From NCBI RefSeq assembly GCF_004123845.1, contig NZ_NBDP01000019.1:248001-312000 (forward strand): a stretch of DNA of 64,000 nucleotides. The letters are read 5' to 3'. The notes beneath the pieces are model-generated. The model saw only the letters and a program-made list of their open reading frames with translations, was not told the origin of the DNA and did no database searches. The DNA comes from Allobosea sp. Tri-44. GTDB taxonomy: Bacteria > Pseudomonadota > Alphaproteobacteria > Rhizobiales > Beijerinckiaceae. The translations under genes were made by a program, and so were the position numbers. Positions 34,428 to 42,899 of this stretch are shown here, piece after piece. The stretch's first letter is position 1; every line of letters starts with the position of its first letter.

Positions 34428-35182
34428 TGTGCGTCCCTTTCCCTGCGGCGCTTGGCGACGATGGCCTCGTAGTCCATCGCGTGGTTCATCACGGTGATGT
34501 GCTCGTCGAGCGTGCGTTCGATCGCCTCGATGTCGCCGGCTTCGAACACGGCGAGCAGGTCGACATGCTCCTCGACCACGCCGGCCATCGGCTTGCCGAA
34601 GGTGGCGAGGCCGAAAATGATCGTGCATTGCGGCGCCAGCGTCTCCCACAGGTCGAGCGTGACGCTGTTGCCGCCGAGCCGGCAGAGCGCGCGATGAAAG
34701 CGCGTATCGGCGACCGCGACGCCGTAGGCGCTGCCACGCGCCGCCATCAGCTCCATCTCGGCGACGGCGTTGCGCAGTTCGTCGAGATGGCTGCCGCGAT
34801 TGCGCCCGGCGGCGACGGCGCGGGCGGTTGCGCTGGCCTCGAGCGCGATGCGGGCCTCGATCAGGTCGGAGACGCGCTCATTGGTGACCGGGCGCAGCCG
34901 GATGCCCTTATAGGGTTCGCTGACGACGACGCCCTGGCTTTCCAGCAGCCGCAAAGCCTCTCGTACGGGCACGCGGCTCACGCCCAGCTTGCGGGCGAGA
35001 TCGACCTCGACGATGCGATCGCCCGGCAGGATCAGCCCGGCGGCCCCACCGGCGATGATCGCTTCGATGGTGTGGTCGACGAGGGTCTGCGGCTGGAGCG
35101 GCTGCCAATCCGGGGCTGGGCTCCCCATCCGATGCGGTGTCGCAATCTCGGTCGCTCCCATGCGTTCGTCCGCCTCCGGCAT
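34424..35182 (-). CDS. GntR-family regulator, FCD (FadR) subfamily, 252 aa
   Basis: N-terminal winged helix-turn-helix (DHTIEAIIAGGAAGLILPGDRIVEVDLARKLGV..., with VPVREALRLLESQG) and an all-helical FCD effector domain containing the metal-binding His/Asp pattern (DTRFHRALCRLGGN and EEHVDLL). The start is the ATG at 35182; an upstream frame start at 35335 would run across the divergent promoter. It is coupled to enolase 1 and divergent from the deacylase-importer-MlrC-enolase operon. A 28-base near-palindrome sits over the opposing promoter, so it most likely represses that operon and itself. Confidence 0.9.
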   Translation of the reverse strand: MPEADERMGATEIATPHRMGSPAPDWQPLQPQTLVDHTIEAIIAGGAAGLILPGDRIVEVDLARKLGVSRVPVREALRLLESQGVVVSEPYKGIRLRPVTNERVSDLIEARIALEASATARAVAAGRNRGSHLDELRNAVAEMELMAARGSAYGVAVADTRFHRALCRLGGNSVTLDLWETLAPQCTIIFGLATFGKPMAGVVEEHVDLLAVFEAGDIEAIERTLDEHITVMNHAMDYEAIVAKRRRERDAQ

Positions 35183-35197
35183 GCAACTCTCTCTCGC

Positions 35198-35224
35198 TTG
35201 ACACGTCGTATGATCGTATACAAT
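35198..35224 (+). promoter_or_regulatory. sigma-70-type promoter of the deacylase operon
   Basis: TTGACA at 35198-35203 and TACAAT at 35219-35224, 15 bases apart, on the plus strand ahead of the gene at 35257. The spacing is short of the ideal 17, but the elements are unusually good for this GC-rich genome, and the operator palindrome covers the spacer and the -10. Confidence 0.55.
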
Positions 35225-35232
35225 CATACGAC
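35205..35232. promoter_or_regulatory. 28-base near-palindromic GntR operator
   Basis: Arms GTCGTATGAT (35205-35214) and ATCATACGAC (35223-35232) are perfect ten-base inverted repeats. The eight-base centre CGTATACA contains GTATAC, so only one base pair of 28 positions breaks the symmetry. It lies between the divergent GntR gene and the deacylase and overlaps the promoter's -10, a strong placement for repression. Confidence 0.78.
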
Positions 35233-35256
35233 AATAAGAACAAGGAGGGGCTCGCG

Positions 35257-36288
35257 ATGTCGTCCACAAGCCGGGTTCGCTGCGAGATCGATTTCGAAGC
35301 GAGCGGCCGTCAGGCCGGCTATCTGCGCGCGCCACTTTCCCGCAACACCTCCGGCTGGGGCGTCGTCGAGATTCCGGCCGTCAGCGTGAAGAACGGTAGC
35401 GGCCCGACCATCCTGTTCACCGGTGGCGTGCATGGCGACGAGTATGAAGGCCCGATCGCGATCTCGCGGCTCGCCCGCAGCCTCGACCCGGCTGCGATCC
35501 AGGGCCGCGTCATCATGATCCCGGCGCTCAACATCCCGGCGGTGATGAACGACACGCGGCTCTCGCCGGTCGACAACCGCGACATGAACCGCTGCTTTCC
35601 AGGCAATCCGAAGGGCACATTCTCGGAGATGCTGGCGCATTTCGTCGACGAGATGCTGCTGCCGCTGGTCGATATCTCGGTCGACCTTCATACGGCGGGC
35701 CACTCGGGCGATTCCGCGCTCTCGACCAACATGCACTACGTCGACGACGCCGCCCTGCGCGACCGGACCATGGCGGCGGCTGCAGCCTTCGGCGCGCCCT
35801 ACAATGTCGTGTTCTGGGGTGTCGACGAAGGCGCGACGCTGACCTCCTCGGTCGAGCGCCGCGGCATTCTCTCGCTCGGCACCGAGCTTGGCGGCTGGGG
35901 GCGGGTCAATGTCGAGGGCGTGCGCATCGCCGACCGGGCCCTGACCAACATTCTCAAGCATTTCGGACTGATGGAGGGCGAGCCGGAGACGCGCCAGCGC
36001 GATGGCTCTCCCGGCACCCGCCACATGATGGTACGGGATTCAGCCGGCTATTCTTTTGCTCCCGCGGGCGGACTGTTCGAGCCGCGCAACGTCGTCGGCG
36101 ATGTCTGCCGCGCCGGTGAGCTCGCCGGCTACCTGCATTTCGTCGAGGACGTCGACCGCGCGCCGCTGGAGGTGCGCTATCGCCGCGACGGCGTGCTGTG
36201 GATGTCGGCCGGGCCTGGCCGCGTGCAGCGCGGCGATGCCGTGGCCGTGCTGATGGAGGATTACGACGCGCTGCGCGCCGCGGACTGA
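35257..36288 (+). CDS. succinylglutamate desuccinylase/aspartoacylase-family deacylase, 343 aa
   Basis: Zinc carboxypeptidase-like deacylase. Zinc ligands His59 and Glu62 in GGVHGDEYEG and a third His in VDLHTAGHSG are present; the substrate-carboxylate residues appear in NDTRLSPVDNRDMNRCFPG. The start is the ATG at 35257 behind an AAGGAGGGG ribosome site, not an upstream in-frame start at 35137, which would read through the operator. The family removes acyl groups from N-acyl amino acids (succinylglutamate, N-acetylaspartate, N-acetyl-diaminobutyrate). It opens an operon with an importer, an MlrC-like metallopeptidase and an enolase, under the 28-base operator. Confidence 0.9.
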   Translation: MSSTSRVRCEIDFEASGRQAGYLRAPLSRNTSGWGVVEIPAVSVKNGSGPTILFTGGVHGDEYEGPIAISRLARSLDPAAIQGRVIMIPALNIPAVMNDTRLSPVDNRDMNRCFPGNPKGTFSEMLAHFVDEMLLPLVDISVDLHTAGHSGDSALSTNMHYVDDAALRDRTMAAAAAFGAPYNVVFWGVDEGATLTSSVERRGILSLGTELGGWGRVNVEGVRIADRALTNILKHFGLMEGEPETRQRDGSPGTRHMMVRDSAGYSFAPAGGLFEPRNVVGDVCRAGELAGYLHFVEDVDRAPLEVRYRRDGVLWMSAGPGRVQRGDAVAVLMEDYDALRAAD

Positions 36289-36329
36289 CCGTCTTCGTGC
36301 CTGACCAACAAACCGGAGGGGAGAAGAAC

Positions 36330-37868
36330 ATGGCAAAGCACATCATCCTTGGCACCGCCATCGCCGCGGCCATCGCCCTGGGAGGGGCTCAAGGAGCGTT
36401 GGCCCAGCGCAAGGGCGGCGAGGTCACGATCGGCATCAGCCAGGCGCCGCCCTCGCTCGATGCCCAGATCACCTCGGCGCAGGCGTCGCGCAATGTCACG
36501 CTGCACATCTTCGAGACGCTCTACGCCCGCGACGAAAACGCCAAGCCGGTGCCCGACCTGGCGGAGGGCGTCACCGTCTCGCCTGATGGCAAGAGCTATG
36601 TCTTTCCGATCCGCAAGGACGTGACCTTCCACAACGGCAAGAAGCTCGACGCCGCCGACGTCGTCGCCTCGCTCGAACGCTATCGCAAGATCGGGGCGTC
36701 GCCGGCGCTCGTCGCCGCGATCGATGCGGTCAAGGCGAGCGGCGAGCATGAGGTCACGGTCACGCTGAAGCAGGCCCAGTCGACCTTCCTCGACAATCTC
36801 TCGTCGCCGCGCGCGCCGATCGCGATCTATCCGGCGAGCGAGGCCGCCAAGGAAGCCGGCAAGATCGAGATCATCGGCACCGGTCCCTACAAGTTCGTCG
36901 AGTACAAGCCGGACAGCCATGTGAAGCTCGCGCGCTATGACGCATATGCGCCCAACCCAAAGGGGACGGGGCGCGACGGCTTCGCCGGCAAGAAGGAAGC
37001 CTTCCTCGACGCTGTGACCTTCCGCTTCATGCCTGAGGGTGGTGCCCGTACGGCGGCGCTCGAAGCAGGCCAGATCCAGTTCAACGAGACCGTCGACGGG
37101 CCGACGGCGAAGCGGCTCGGCACCGACGCGCGTTTCACCATCCACAAGGTGATGCCGTTCGGCCTGCAGGTGATCAAGTTCAACCAGGCGCAGCCGCCGG
37201 CCAATGATGTCAACTTTCGCCTCGCCGTGCAGGCGGCGCTCGACATGGAGGAGATCATGGCGATTTCCTATGCTGACATCTACCAGATGGACCCGAGCTG
37301 GCTCTATCCCGGCGCCGCCTTCCACTCGACTGTCGGCGGCGACAAGTACAACAAGGCTGATCTGAAGCTCGCCAAGGAGCTGCTCGGCAAGTCCTCCTAC
37401 AAGGGCGGCAAGGTCACCTTCATCGTCGACAACCTGCGCGCCAATGTCGACACCGCAACCGTGGTGCAGCAGAAGCTCAAGGAGATCGGCATCGAGGTCG
37501 AGATCGCCGTCTCCGATTGGCCGACCGTCTCCAAGATCGGCTTCACGCCGACGAACTGGACCTTCTGGACGCATGGCTTCGGCATCGAGCCCTATGAGGG
37601 GCCGGGCTCGGTGATGGCGCCCTGGGTGAACGGCCTCTCGCAGCAGGCCAAGGACCCGGAGATCGACCGGATCGCCGCAGCCTTCAATGCCGAGCTCGAC
37701 GAGGGCAAGCGCAAGGCGCTCTACGATGCCTTCCAGAAGCACATGTACGATGCCGCCGTGGCCATGAAGGCCGGCAATTACGGGATCTTCCAAGCCTCGA
37801 CCGCCAAGCTCAAGAACTTCAAGCCTTATCGCATTCCCCGGATGTGGGGCGTCTGGCTCGAGCCGTGA
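36330..37868 (+). CDS. ABC transporter substrate-binding protein, SBP_bac_5 type (importer 3), 512 aa
   Basis: Periplasmic oligopeptide-type binding protein with signal peptide MAKHIILGTAIAAAIALG, cleavage near GALAQ (about residue 25), then KGGEVTIGISQAPPSLDAQ. Ribosome site CGGAGGGGAG precedes the ATG at 36330. It is the second gene of the deacylase operon, 41 bases after the deacylase stop. The ligand is presumably the deacylase substrate or a precursor (inference). No ATPase gene is in the operon. Confidence 0.9.
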   Translation: MAKHIILGTAIAAAIALGGAQGALAQRKGGEVTIGISQAPPSLDAQITSAQASRNVTLHIFETLYARDENAKPVPDLAEGVTVSPDGKSYVFPIRKDVTFHNGKKLDAADVVASLERYRKIGASPALVAAIDAVKASGEHEVTVTLKQAQSTFLDNLSSPRAPIAIYPASEAAKEAGKIEIIGTGPYKFVEYKPDSHVKLARYDAYAPNPKGTGRDGFAGKKEAFLDAVTFRFMPEGGARTAALEAGQIQFNETVDGPTAKRLGTDARFTIHKVMPFGLQVIKFNQAQPPANDVNFRLAVQAALDMEEIMAISYADIYQMDPSWLYPGAAFHSTVGGDKYNKADLKLAKELLGKSSYKGGKVTFIVDNLRANVDTATVVQQKLKEIGIEVEIAVSDWPTVSKIGFTPTNWTFWTHGFGIEPYEGPGSVMAPWVNGLSQQAKDPEIDRIAAAFNAELDEGKRKALYDAFQKHMYDAAVAMKAGNYGIFQASTAKLKNFKPYRIPRMWGVWLEP

Positions 37869-37957
37869 GCGCGAGCGGTTGAAACCCGATCTGCGGGTCT
37901 GGCCCGCAGATCGCGCCGGCGGCAATGGCCGCCGCATCTCGGTCCTTGAGGAGTGGC

Positions 37958-38902
37958 ATGGGAAGCTTCCTGATCCGCCGTCTGGCGGGCGCCTTCGTCG
38001 TGCTCGCACTGGTGTCGCTGATGTCCTTCGCGCTGATCTGGCTGGTGCCGGGCGATCCGGCGGCGGCCTTTCTCGACGCCTCGGCGACGCCGCAGCAGAT
38101 CGCCACGCTGCGCAGGGCGCTCGGGCTCGATCTGTCGCTGCCGCAGCAGATGATCGGGTGGTACGGGCGGATCCTGAGCGGCGATCTCGGCCAGTCGATC
38201 CTGCTCAACCGCTCGGTGAGCGCCGCGCTGATCGAGCGCCTGCCGGTGACGCTGGCGCTGGCGGCGCTCGCGCTCGCCTTCGCGGTGATAGTCGGCGTTA
38301 CCGCCGGCCTCGTCGCCGCGGTCAACCACAACCGCTGGCCCGACCAGGCGGTGATGACGGCGGCGCTGCTCGGTTTGTCGGTTCCGGATTTCTGGCTCGG
38401 CCTGGTCATGGTTCTCGTCTTCGCGGTCTCGCTCGGCTGGCTGCCGAGCGGCGGCTTCACCGCCTTCACGCAATCGCCGGGCGAATGGCTGCGCTGCATG
38501 ATCCTGCCGGCGCTGACGCTGGGGCTGGTCCAAGTCGGCTTTATCGCCCGGATGGCGCGCGCTTCGATGCTCGACACGCTCGGTCAGGACTATGTCCGGA
38601 CCGCCGACGCCAAGGGCCTTGCGAAGCTGCGCGTTGTGCTGCGGCACGCTTTGCCCAATGCGCTGATCCCGATCCTGACCGTGATCGGCATCGTCTCCGG
38701 CGCGCTGCTCGGCGGCGCCGTCATCGTCGAGCAGGTCTTCTCGATCCCGGGGATCGGCCGCCTGATCGTCGGCGCCATTGCCGCGCGCGATTTTCCGGTG
38801 CTGCAGGGCGGGCTTCTGTTCCTCGCGGTCGTCTATCTCTCGATCAATCTCGTGGTCGATGTCCTCTACGCCGTCGTCGATCCGCGGGTGAGACTGGCAT
38901 GA
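37958..38902 (+). CDS. ABC transporter permease, DppB type (importer 3), 314 aa
   Basis: DppB/OppB permease: IRRLAGAFVVLALVS at the N-terminus, LVPGDPAAAF, LGLDLSLPQQ, and the EAA loop RTADAKGLAKLRVVLRHAL. The start is the ATG at 37958 with GAGGAG upstream; 37925 is a less likely in-frame alternative. The stop overlaps the next permease start (ATGA). Importer 3 therefore has order binding protein, DppB, DppC, unlike importers 1 and 2, where the binding protein comes last. Confidence 0.91.
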   Translation: MGSFLIRRLAGAFVVLALVSLMSFALIWLVPGDPAAAFLDASATPQQIATLRRALGLDLSLPQQMIGWYGRILSGDLGQSILLNRSVSAALIERLPVTLALAALALAFAVIVGVTAGLVAAVNHNRWPDQAVMTAALLGLSVPDFWLGLVMVLVFAVSLGWLPSGGFTAFTQSPGEWLRCMILPALTLGLVQVGFIARMARASMLDTLGQDYVRTADAKGLAKLRVVLRHALPNALIPILTVIGIVSGALLGGAVIVEQVFSIPGIGRLIVGAIAARDFPVLQGGLLFLAVVYLSINLVVDVLYAVVDPRVRLA

Positions 38903-39750
38903 GCGCGGGCGAACCGCTTGTCGGCCGCGCCGCCTGGCGCCGCCTGCTGCGCCACCGCTCCTTCGTGATCGGGGGCGTGCTGGTGCTCGCCATGGTCCTG
39001 GTCGCGCTCGCCGCCGGCGTGCTTTCGCCCTTCGATCCCCTGCGCAGCAACGTCCGCGCTCGACTGGTGGCGCCGGATGCCACCCATTGGTTCGGCACCG
39101 ACCATTTCGGCCGTGACATCCTCTCGCGCGTGATGATCGGAGCGCGAATCTCGCTCGCCATCGGCGCCTTGACCGCTGTCCTCGCGGGCATCGCCGGGAC
39201 GTTGAGCGGTGCGGTCGCCGGCTTCTTCCCGCGCCTCGACCAGCCGATCATGCGGGTGATGGACGCGCTGATGGCGTTCCCCTCGATCGTTCTCGCCATG
39301 GTCGTCTCGGCCGTGCTCGGCGCGTCGCTGACCAATGTCGTGATCGCGCTCGCCATCGCCACGACGCCGCACACCGCCCGGATCGTGCGCGCCTCCGTGC
39401 TGCTGGAACGGGAGTTGGACTATGTCTCCGCCGCGCGTTCGATCGGCGCCGGCGAGATGACCATCCTGTTCAAGCACGTGCTGCGCAACGCCGCCGGGCC
39501 GCTGATCGTGCGATTGACCTATGTCTTCGCCATCGCAGTGCTGGCCGAGGCGGCGCTGTCCTTCGTCGGCGCAGGGCCGCCGCCGCCGGCCGCCTCCTTC
39601 GGCTCGATCATCGCCCAGGGCCGCGACTTCATGCGCGAAGCGCCGTGGATCACGGTGTTTCCAGGCCTCGCCATCATCGTCTGCGTGCTCGGGCTCAACC
39701 TGCTCGGCGATGGCCTGCGCGACGTGCTCGACCCCCGCCTGAAATTCTGA
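38899..39750 (+). CDS. ABC transporter permease, DppC type (importer 3), 283 aa
   Basis: DppC/OppC permease with [14 protein letters not shown] after the first helix and EAA loop [19 protein letters not shown]. Coupled to the preceding permease by a four-base overlap and followed 17 bases later by the MlrC-like gene, where two dppD/dppF-type ATPase genes would usually stand. Normal length and six helices. Confidence 0.91.
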   Translation: MSAGEPLVGRAAWRRLLRHRSFVIGGVLVLAMVLVALAAGVLSPFDPLRSNVRARLVAPDATHWFGTDHFGRDILSRVMIGARISLAIGALTAVLAGIAGTLSGAVAGFFPRLDQPIMRVMDALMAFPSIVLAMVVSAVLGASLTNVVIALAIATTPHTARIVRASVLLERELDYVSAARSIGAGEMTILFKHVLRNAAGPLIVRLTYVFAIAVLAEAALSFVGAGPPPPAASFGSIIAQGRDFMREAPWITVFPGLAIIVCVLGLNLLGDGLRDVLDPRLKF

Positions 39751-39767
39751 CCCGCCGGAGCCCGCCG

Positions 39768-41255
39768 ATGAAGCGTATCCTGATCGCTGACTGCAAGCAG
39801 GAGATCTCGTCCTTCAACCCGCTGCCGTCGCAATACGACAACTTCCTGATCCGCCATGGCGAGGAGCTCTACGAGCAGCGCGGCAATAACCAGGAGCTCG
39901 GCGGCGCGCTCGCAGTCTTCGAGGCGAGGCCCGATATCGCGGTCGTGCCGACGATCTGCGCGCGTGCCGGCAGCGCCGGCCTGCTCTCGGCCGAGGGCTG
40001 GAAGAGACTTTCCGAAGAGGTGCTGGCGGCGATCTTCGCCCGCCTCGACGGCATCGACGGGATCTATGTCTCGTTGCATGGCGCGATGGGCGCCGATGGC
40101 GAGCTCGATCCGGAAGGCTATCTGCTGGAGAAGCTGCGCGAGCGCGTCGGCCCGGAGATGCCGATCGTCATCTCGCTCGACCTGCACGGCATCCTGACCG
40201 ACCGCATGCTGCGCCAGGTCGACGGCTTTGCGATCTACTGGACCTATCCGCATGTGGATTTCGCCGACACAGGCCGACGCGCGGCCGAATTGCTGCTGAA
40301 GCTGATGGCTGGCGGCGTCAGGCCGGTCGCGGCGCGCGTCGTCATCCCGGCGCTGGTCCGTGGCGATGAGCTGATCACCAAGACCGGCTGCTATGGCGAA
40401 CTGCTCGCCGAATGCCGCCGGCTCGAGGAAGAGGGCAGCGTGCTCGCCGCCGGCATCATGATCGGCAACCCCTTCACCGACGTGCCGGAGCTCTGTTCGC
40501 AGGTGCTGATCCTCACCGATGGCGACGCAGCGACCGCCGAGCGGGAGGCGACAAGGCTGGCGCAGGAGTTCTGGCCGTTGCGCTTCCGCATGCAGGGCAA
40601 GCTCGTGGCGCTGGGTCGCGCCATCGCCCAGGCGCGCAGCATCGACGGGCCGGTGATCTTCACCGATGCCGCCGATGCGACCTCCTCGGGCGCCTCGGGC
40701 GACAGCAATGCGATCCTCGCCGGCCTTCGCGGAGCCAGCTACGGCAAACGGGTGCTGGCCCAGATCGTCGATGCTCCAGCTGCGGCTGCGGCGCATGCGG
40801 TCGGTGTCGGCGCGAGCCTCTCGCTGACGCTCGGCGGCTCGATCGATCCGGCCCGGTTCCCGCCGCTGCCGGTGACGGCGACGGTCAAATTGCTCTCGGA
40901 CGGCGAAGCCGCGCTCGAGACGATGAAGGCGCCGCTCCGGGCCGGCCCGACCGCGGTGCTGACCTATGGCAACGTGACCGTCGTGGTGATGAGCCGCTCG
41001 GTCAGCCTGTTCGACCGGGCGATGTACTACGCCAACGGGCTCGATCCCGAGGATTTCGACCTGATCGTGGTGAAGTCGCCCCACACCGAGTTCCACATGT
41101 TCGATCAGTGGTGCGCGCGCAATTTCAACGTCGACGCGCCCGGTGCGACCTCGGCGAACCTGAAAAGCCTCGGCCACCGCATCTGCGCCCGTCCGGTCTA
41201 TCCACTCGACGACAACGTCACTTTCGCGCCCCGCGCGACGATCTACGAACTGTGA
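39768..41255 (+). CDS. M81-family metallopeptidase, MlrC-like, 495 aa
   Basis: Resembles MlrC/DUF1485 proteins, named for an enzyme that finishes breakdown of linearised microcystin. N-terminal domain: MKRILIADCKQEISSFNP, SLHGAMGADGELDPEGYL, VISLDLHG and YWTYPHVDFADTG, with Asp and His residues suited to a metal site. C-terminal domain: DAADATSSGASGDSNAIL. Start ATG at 39768. It follows importer 3 directly. Family members occur widely beside oligopeptide importers, so its natural substrate is probably a small peptide or amide rather than a toxin. Cytoplasmic, no signal peptide. Confidence 0.88.
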   Translation: MKRILIADCKQEISSFNPLPSQYDNFLIRHGEELYEQRGNNQELGGALAVFEARPDIAVVPTICARAGSAGLLSAEGWKRLSEEVLAAIFARLDGIDGIYVSLHGAMGADGELDPEGYLLEKLRERVGPEMPIVISLDLHGILTDRMLRQVDGFAIYWTYPHVDFADTGRRAAELLLKLMAGGVRPVAARVVIPALVRGDELITKTGCYGELLAECRRLEEEGSVLAAGIMIGNPFTDVPELCSQVLILTDGDAATAEREATRLAQEFWPLRFRMQGKLVALGRAIAQARSIDGPVIFTDAADATSSGASGDSNAILAGLRGASYGKRVLAQIVDAPAAAAAHAVGVGASLSLTLGGSIDPARFPPLPVTATVKLLSDGEAALETMKAPLRAGPTAVLTYGNVTVVVMSRSVSLFDRAMYYANGLDPEDFDLIVVKSPHTEFHMFDQWCARNFNVDAPGATSANLKSLGHRICARPVYPLDDNVTFAPRATIYEL

Positions 41256-41266
41256 GGACTGCGCCT

Positions 41267-42445
41267 ATGCCCAGGATCGAGGCTGTCGACTTCTTCTACC
41301 TCGCCATGCCCGTCGTCACCGACGAGGCCGATGGCAGCCAGGACGCGCTGCTGGTGCGGGTCGCCGCCGGCGGCCATGTCGGCTGGGGCGAATGCGAGGC
41401 GGCGCCACTGCCCTCGATTGCCGCCTTCATCTGCCCAATGTCGCACGGGGTCTGCCGGCCTGTCGCCGATTCCGTCCTCGGCCAGAGCCTGGACGGCCCG
41501 GAGGACATCGCCCGTATCGCCGCCGCGGTCGCCTACAACTCGATGGACCTGCTGCAGGCGCCGCATACCTTCTCCGGCGTCGAGATGGCGCTGTGGGACA
41601 TCCTCGGCAAATTGCGCTCCGAGCCGGTGTGGCGCCTGCTCGGCTATCGCCAGAGCCATCCCAAGACGCCCTATGCCTCGGTGCTGTTCGGCGACACGCC
41701 GCAGGAGACGCTGGAGCGCGCCCGCGATGCCAGGAAGCGGAGTTTCCGTGCCGCCAAGTTCGGCTGGGGGCCGATCGGCCGTGGCAGCGTCGAGGCCGAT
41801 GCCGAGCATTTCGTCGCGGCGCGGGAGGGCTTGGGAGCGGACGGAATCCTGCTCGTCGATACCGGCCAGATCTTCATCGAGGACGTCGAGCGCGCGGCCG
41901 CCCGCTTGCCGGCCATGGAAAAGGCGGACGTCCGCTGGTTCGAGGAACCCTTCCACGCCAGTGCTCTCGAAGCCTATGGCGCGCTCGCCAAGAGGAGCCC
42001 AAAGGTGCGCCTCGCGGGTGGCGAGGGCGCCCACAATGAATCCATGGCCAAGCAGCTCATCGATTATGGCGGCATCGGCTACGTCCAGATCGACTGCGGC
42101 CGGATCGGCGGCATCGGCCCGTCCAAGGCGGTGGCAGATTATGCGGTGGCGAAGGGCGTGACCTTCGTCAATCACACCTTCACCTCGCATCTGGCCCTCT
42201 CGGCCTCGCTGCAACCCTATGCCGGGCTCGCCGATCACGAAATCTGCGAATATCCGGCGATGCCGAAGCCGCTCGCCACGGCGATCTCCGTCAATCATCT
42301 GGAGCGTGATGCGCAGGGGCAAGTCGCAGCGCCCGATGCGCCCGGCCTCGGCATCGAGGTCGCGACCACCGCATTGCAGAGCTACCTGCAGGACGTCGAA
42401 ATCTCCGTCCAGGGCAAGCGGCTCTACAGCACGCCTAGCCTCTGA
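41267..42445 (+). CDS. enolase-superfamily enzyme 2 (mandelate racemase/muconate lactonizing type), 392 aa
   Basis: Related to the enzyme at 33228. Active-site candidates: Lys in AAKFGWGPIG, Asp in LLVDTGQIF, Glu in WFEEPFHA, Glu in LAGGEGAHN, His in FVNHTFTSH. As in enzyme 1, the second lysine of the usual K-x-K is replaced (K-x-G-W-G-P). It is the last gene of the GntR-controlled operon, 11 bases after the MlrC-like gene. Two paralogous enolases bracketing one regulator and importer suggest consecutive or stereoisomer-specific steps on the same type of substrate. Activity unassigned. Confidence 0.87.
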   Translation: MPRIEAVDFFYLAMPVVTDEADGSQDALLVRVAAGGHVGWGECEAAPLPSIAAFICPMSHGVCRPVADSVLGQSLDGPEDIARIAAAVAYNSMDLLQAPHTFSGVEMALWDILGKLRSEPVWRLLGYRQSHPKTPYASVLFGDTPQETLERARDARKRSFRAAKFGWGPIGRGSVEADAEHFVAAREGLGADGILLVDTGQIFIEDVERAAARLPAMEKADVRWFEEPFHASALEAYGALAKRSPKVRLAGGEGAHNESMAKQLIDYGGIGYVQIDCGRIGGIGPSKAVADYAVAKGVTFVNHTFTSHLALSASLQPYAGLADHEICEYPAMPKPLATAISVNHLERDAQGQVAAPDAPGLGIEVATTALQSYLQDVEISVQGKRLYSTPSL

Positions 42446-42484
42446 ACGGCGCTTGACGATGTAGCGCCGCCTTATAGGGTGGGC

Positions 42485-42712
42485 GCGATCGAGGTTCTCC
42501 GGGTTGCTTCCGGAGCTAAGAGGGAATTCGGTGAGGCGCGCTTGCGCCAAAGCCGAGGCTGCCCCCGCAACTGTAAGCGGCGAGCTCTCCGTCCATCGTC
42601 CACTGGCGCTCCTTGCGCTGGGAAGGCCGGGCGGAACCGGCGTCGACCCGCGAGCCAGGAGACCTGCCCCGATCGTCGAAGACGTCTTTCGGGCGGGGTG
42701 TCCCGGAGGTGT
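42485..42712 (+). ncRNA. cobalamin (B12) riboswitch
   Basis: The sequence contains the conserved adenosylcobalamin riboswitch core: GCTGCCCCCGCAACTGTAAG near 42558-42577 and the B12 box AGCCAGGAGACCTGCC at 42653-42668. A 5' hairpin region precedes them (GGTTCTCCGGGTTGCTTCCG near 42494) and the closing strand TCGGGCGGGGTGTCCCGG follows. It lies ahead of a BtuF/BtuC/BtuD-like operon in the same direction. Family knowledge predicts lowered expression when B12 is bound. No T-run terminator is seen downstream, so control is more likely at translation initiation. Edges are approximate. Confidence 0.95.
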
Positions 42713-42762
42713 GCATCGGTGGCGGCCGTCCGAGCCTGCCATCTGTCCACATCCCCTGCGAA

Positions 42763-42787
42763 GCTCCCATCCGTCATCTCGGGGAGC
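42763..42787 (+). promoter_or_regulatory. possible Shine-Dalgarno-sequestering hairpin of the riboswitch
   Basis: GCTCCC (42763-42768) can pair with GGGAGC (42782-42787), burying a GGGGAG ribosome site just before ATGs at 42789 and 42798. This is a plausible translational expression platform. It only matters if translation begins there rather than at the GTG at 42900. Confidence 0.35.
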
Positions 42788-42866
42788 GATGAAGTCCATG
42801 TTCATGACGACAGCCATGCGCGCTACCGCGCAGAGCTTGACGGCTGCGTGCCGTCCACTCTATCAG

Positions 42867-42887
42867 AAATGCAACATTGTTACATTT
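42867..42887. promoter_or_regulatory. 21-base Zur/Fur-like palindrome upstream of the binding-protein gene
   Basis: AAATGCAACA-T-TGTTACATTT: ten-base arms around a central T with a single mismatched pair. The outer halves AAATG and CATTT resemble metalloregulator (Zur/Fur family) boxes. It is an AT-rich island 13 bases ahead of the GTG at 42900. The regulator is not identified. Confidence 0.4.
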
Positions 42888-42899
42888 GAGGTTCGCCCC

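Noticed and set aside
36261-38009. 582-codon minus-strand frame opposite the importer-3 binding protein.
   Set aside because: Charged low-complexity shadow frame; the plus strand encodes a typical binding protein with signal peptide.
42711-42788. GTG at 42711 behind GGAGG as an upstream start for the BtuF-like gene.
   Set aside because: It lies at the 3' edge of the riboswitch and would add a Pro/Ser/His-rich stretch that is incompatible with a signal peptide.
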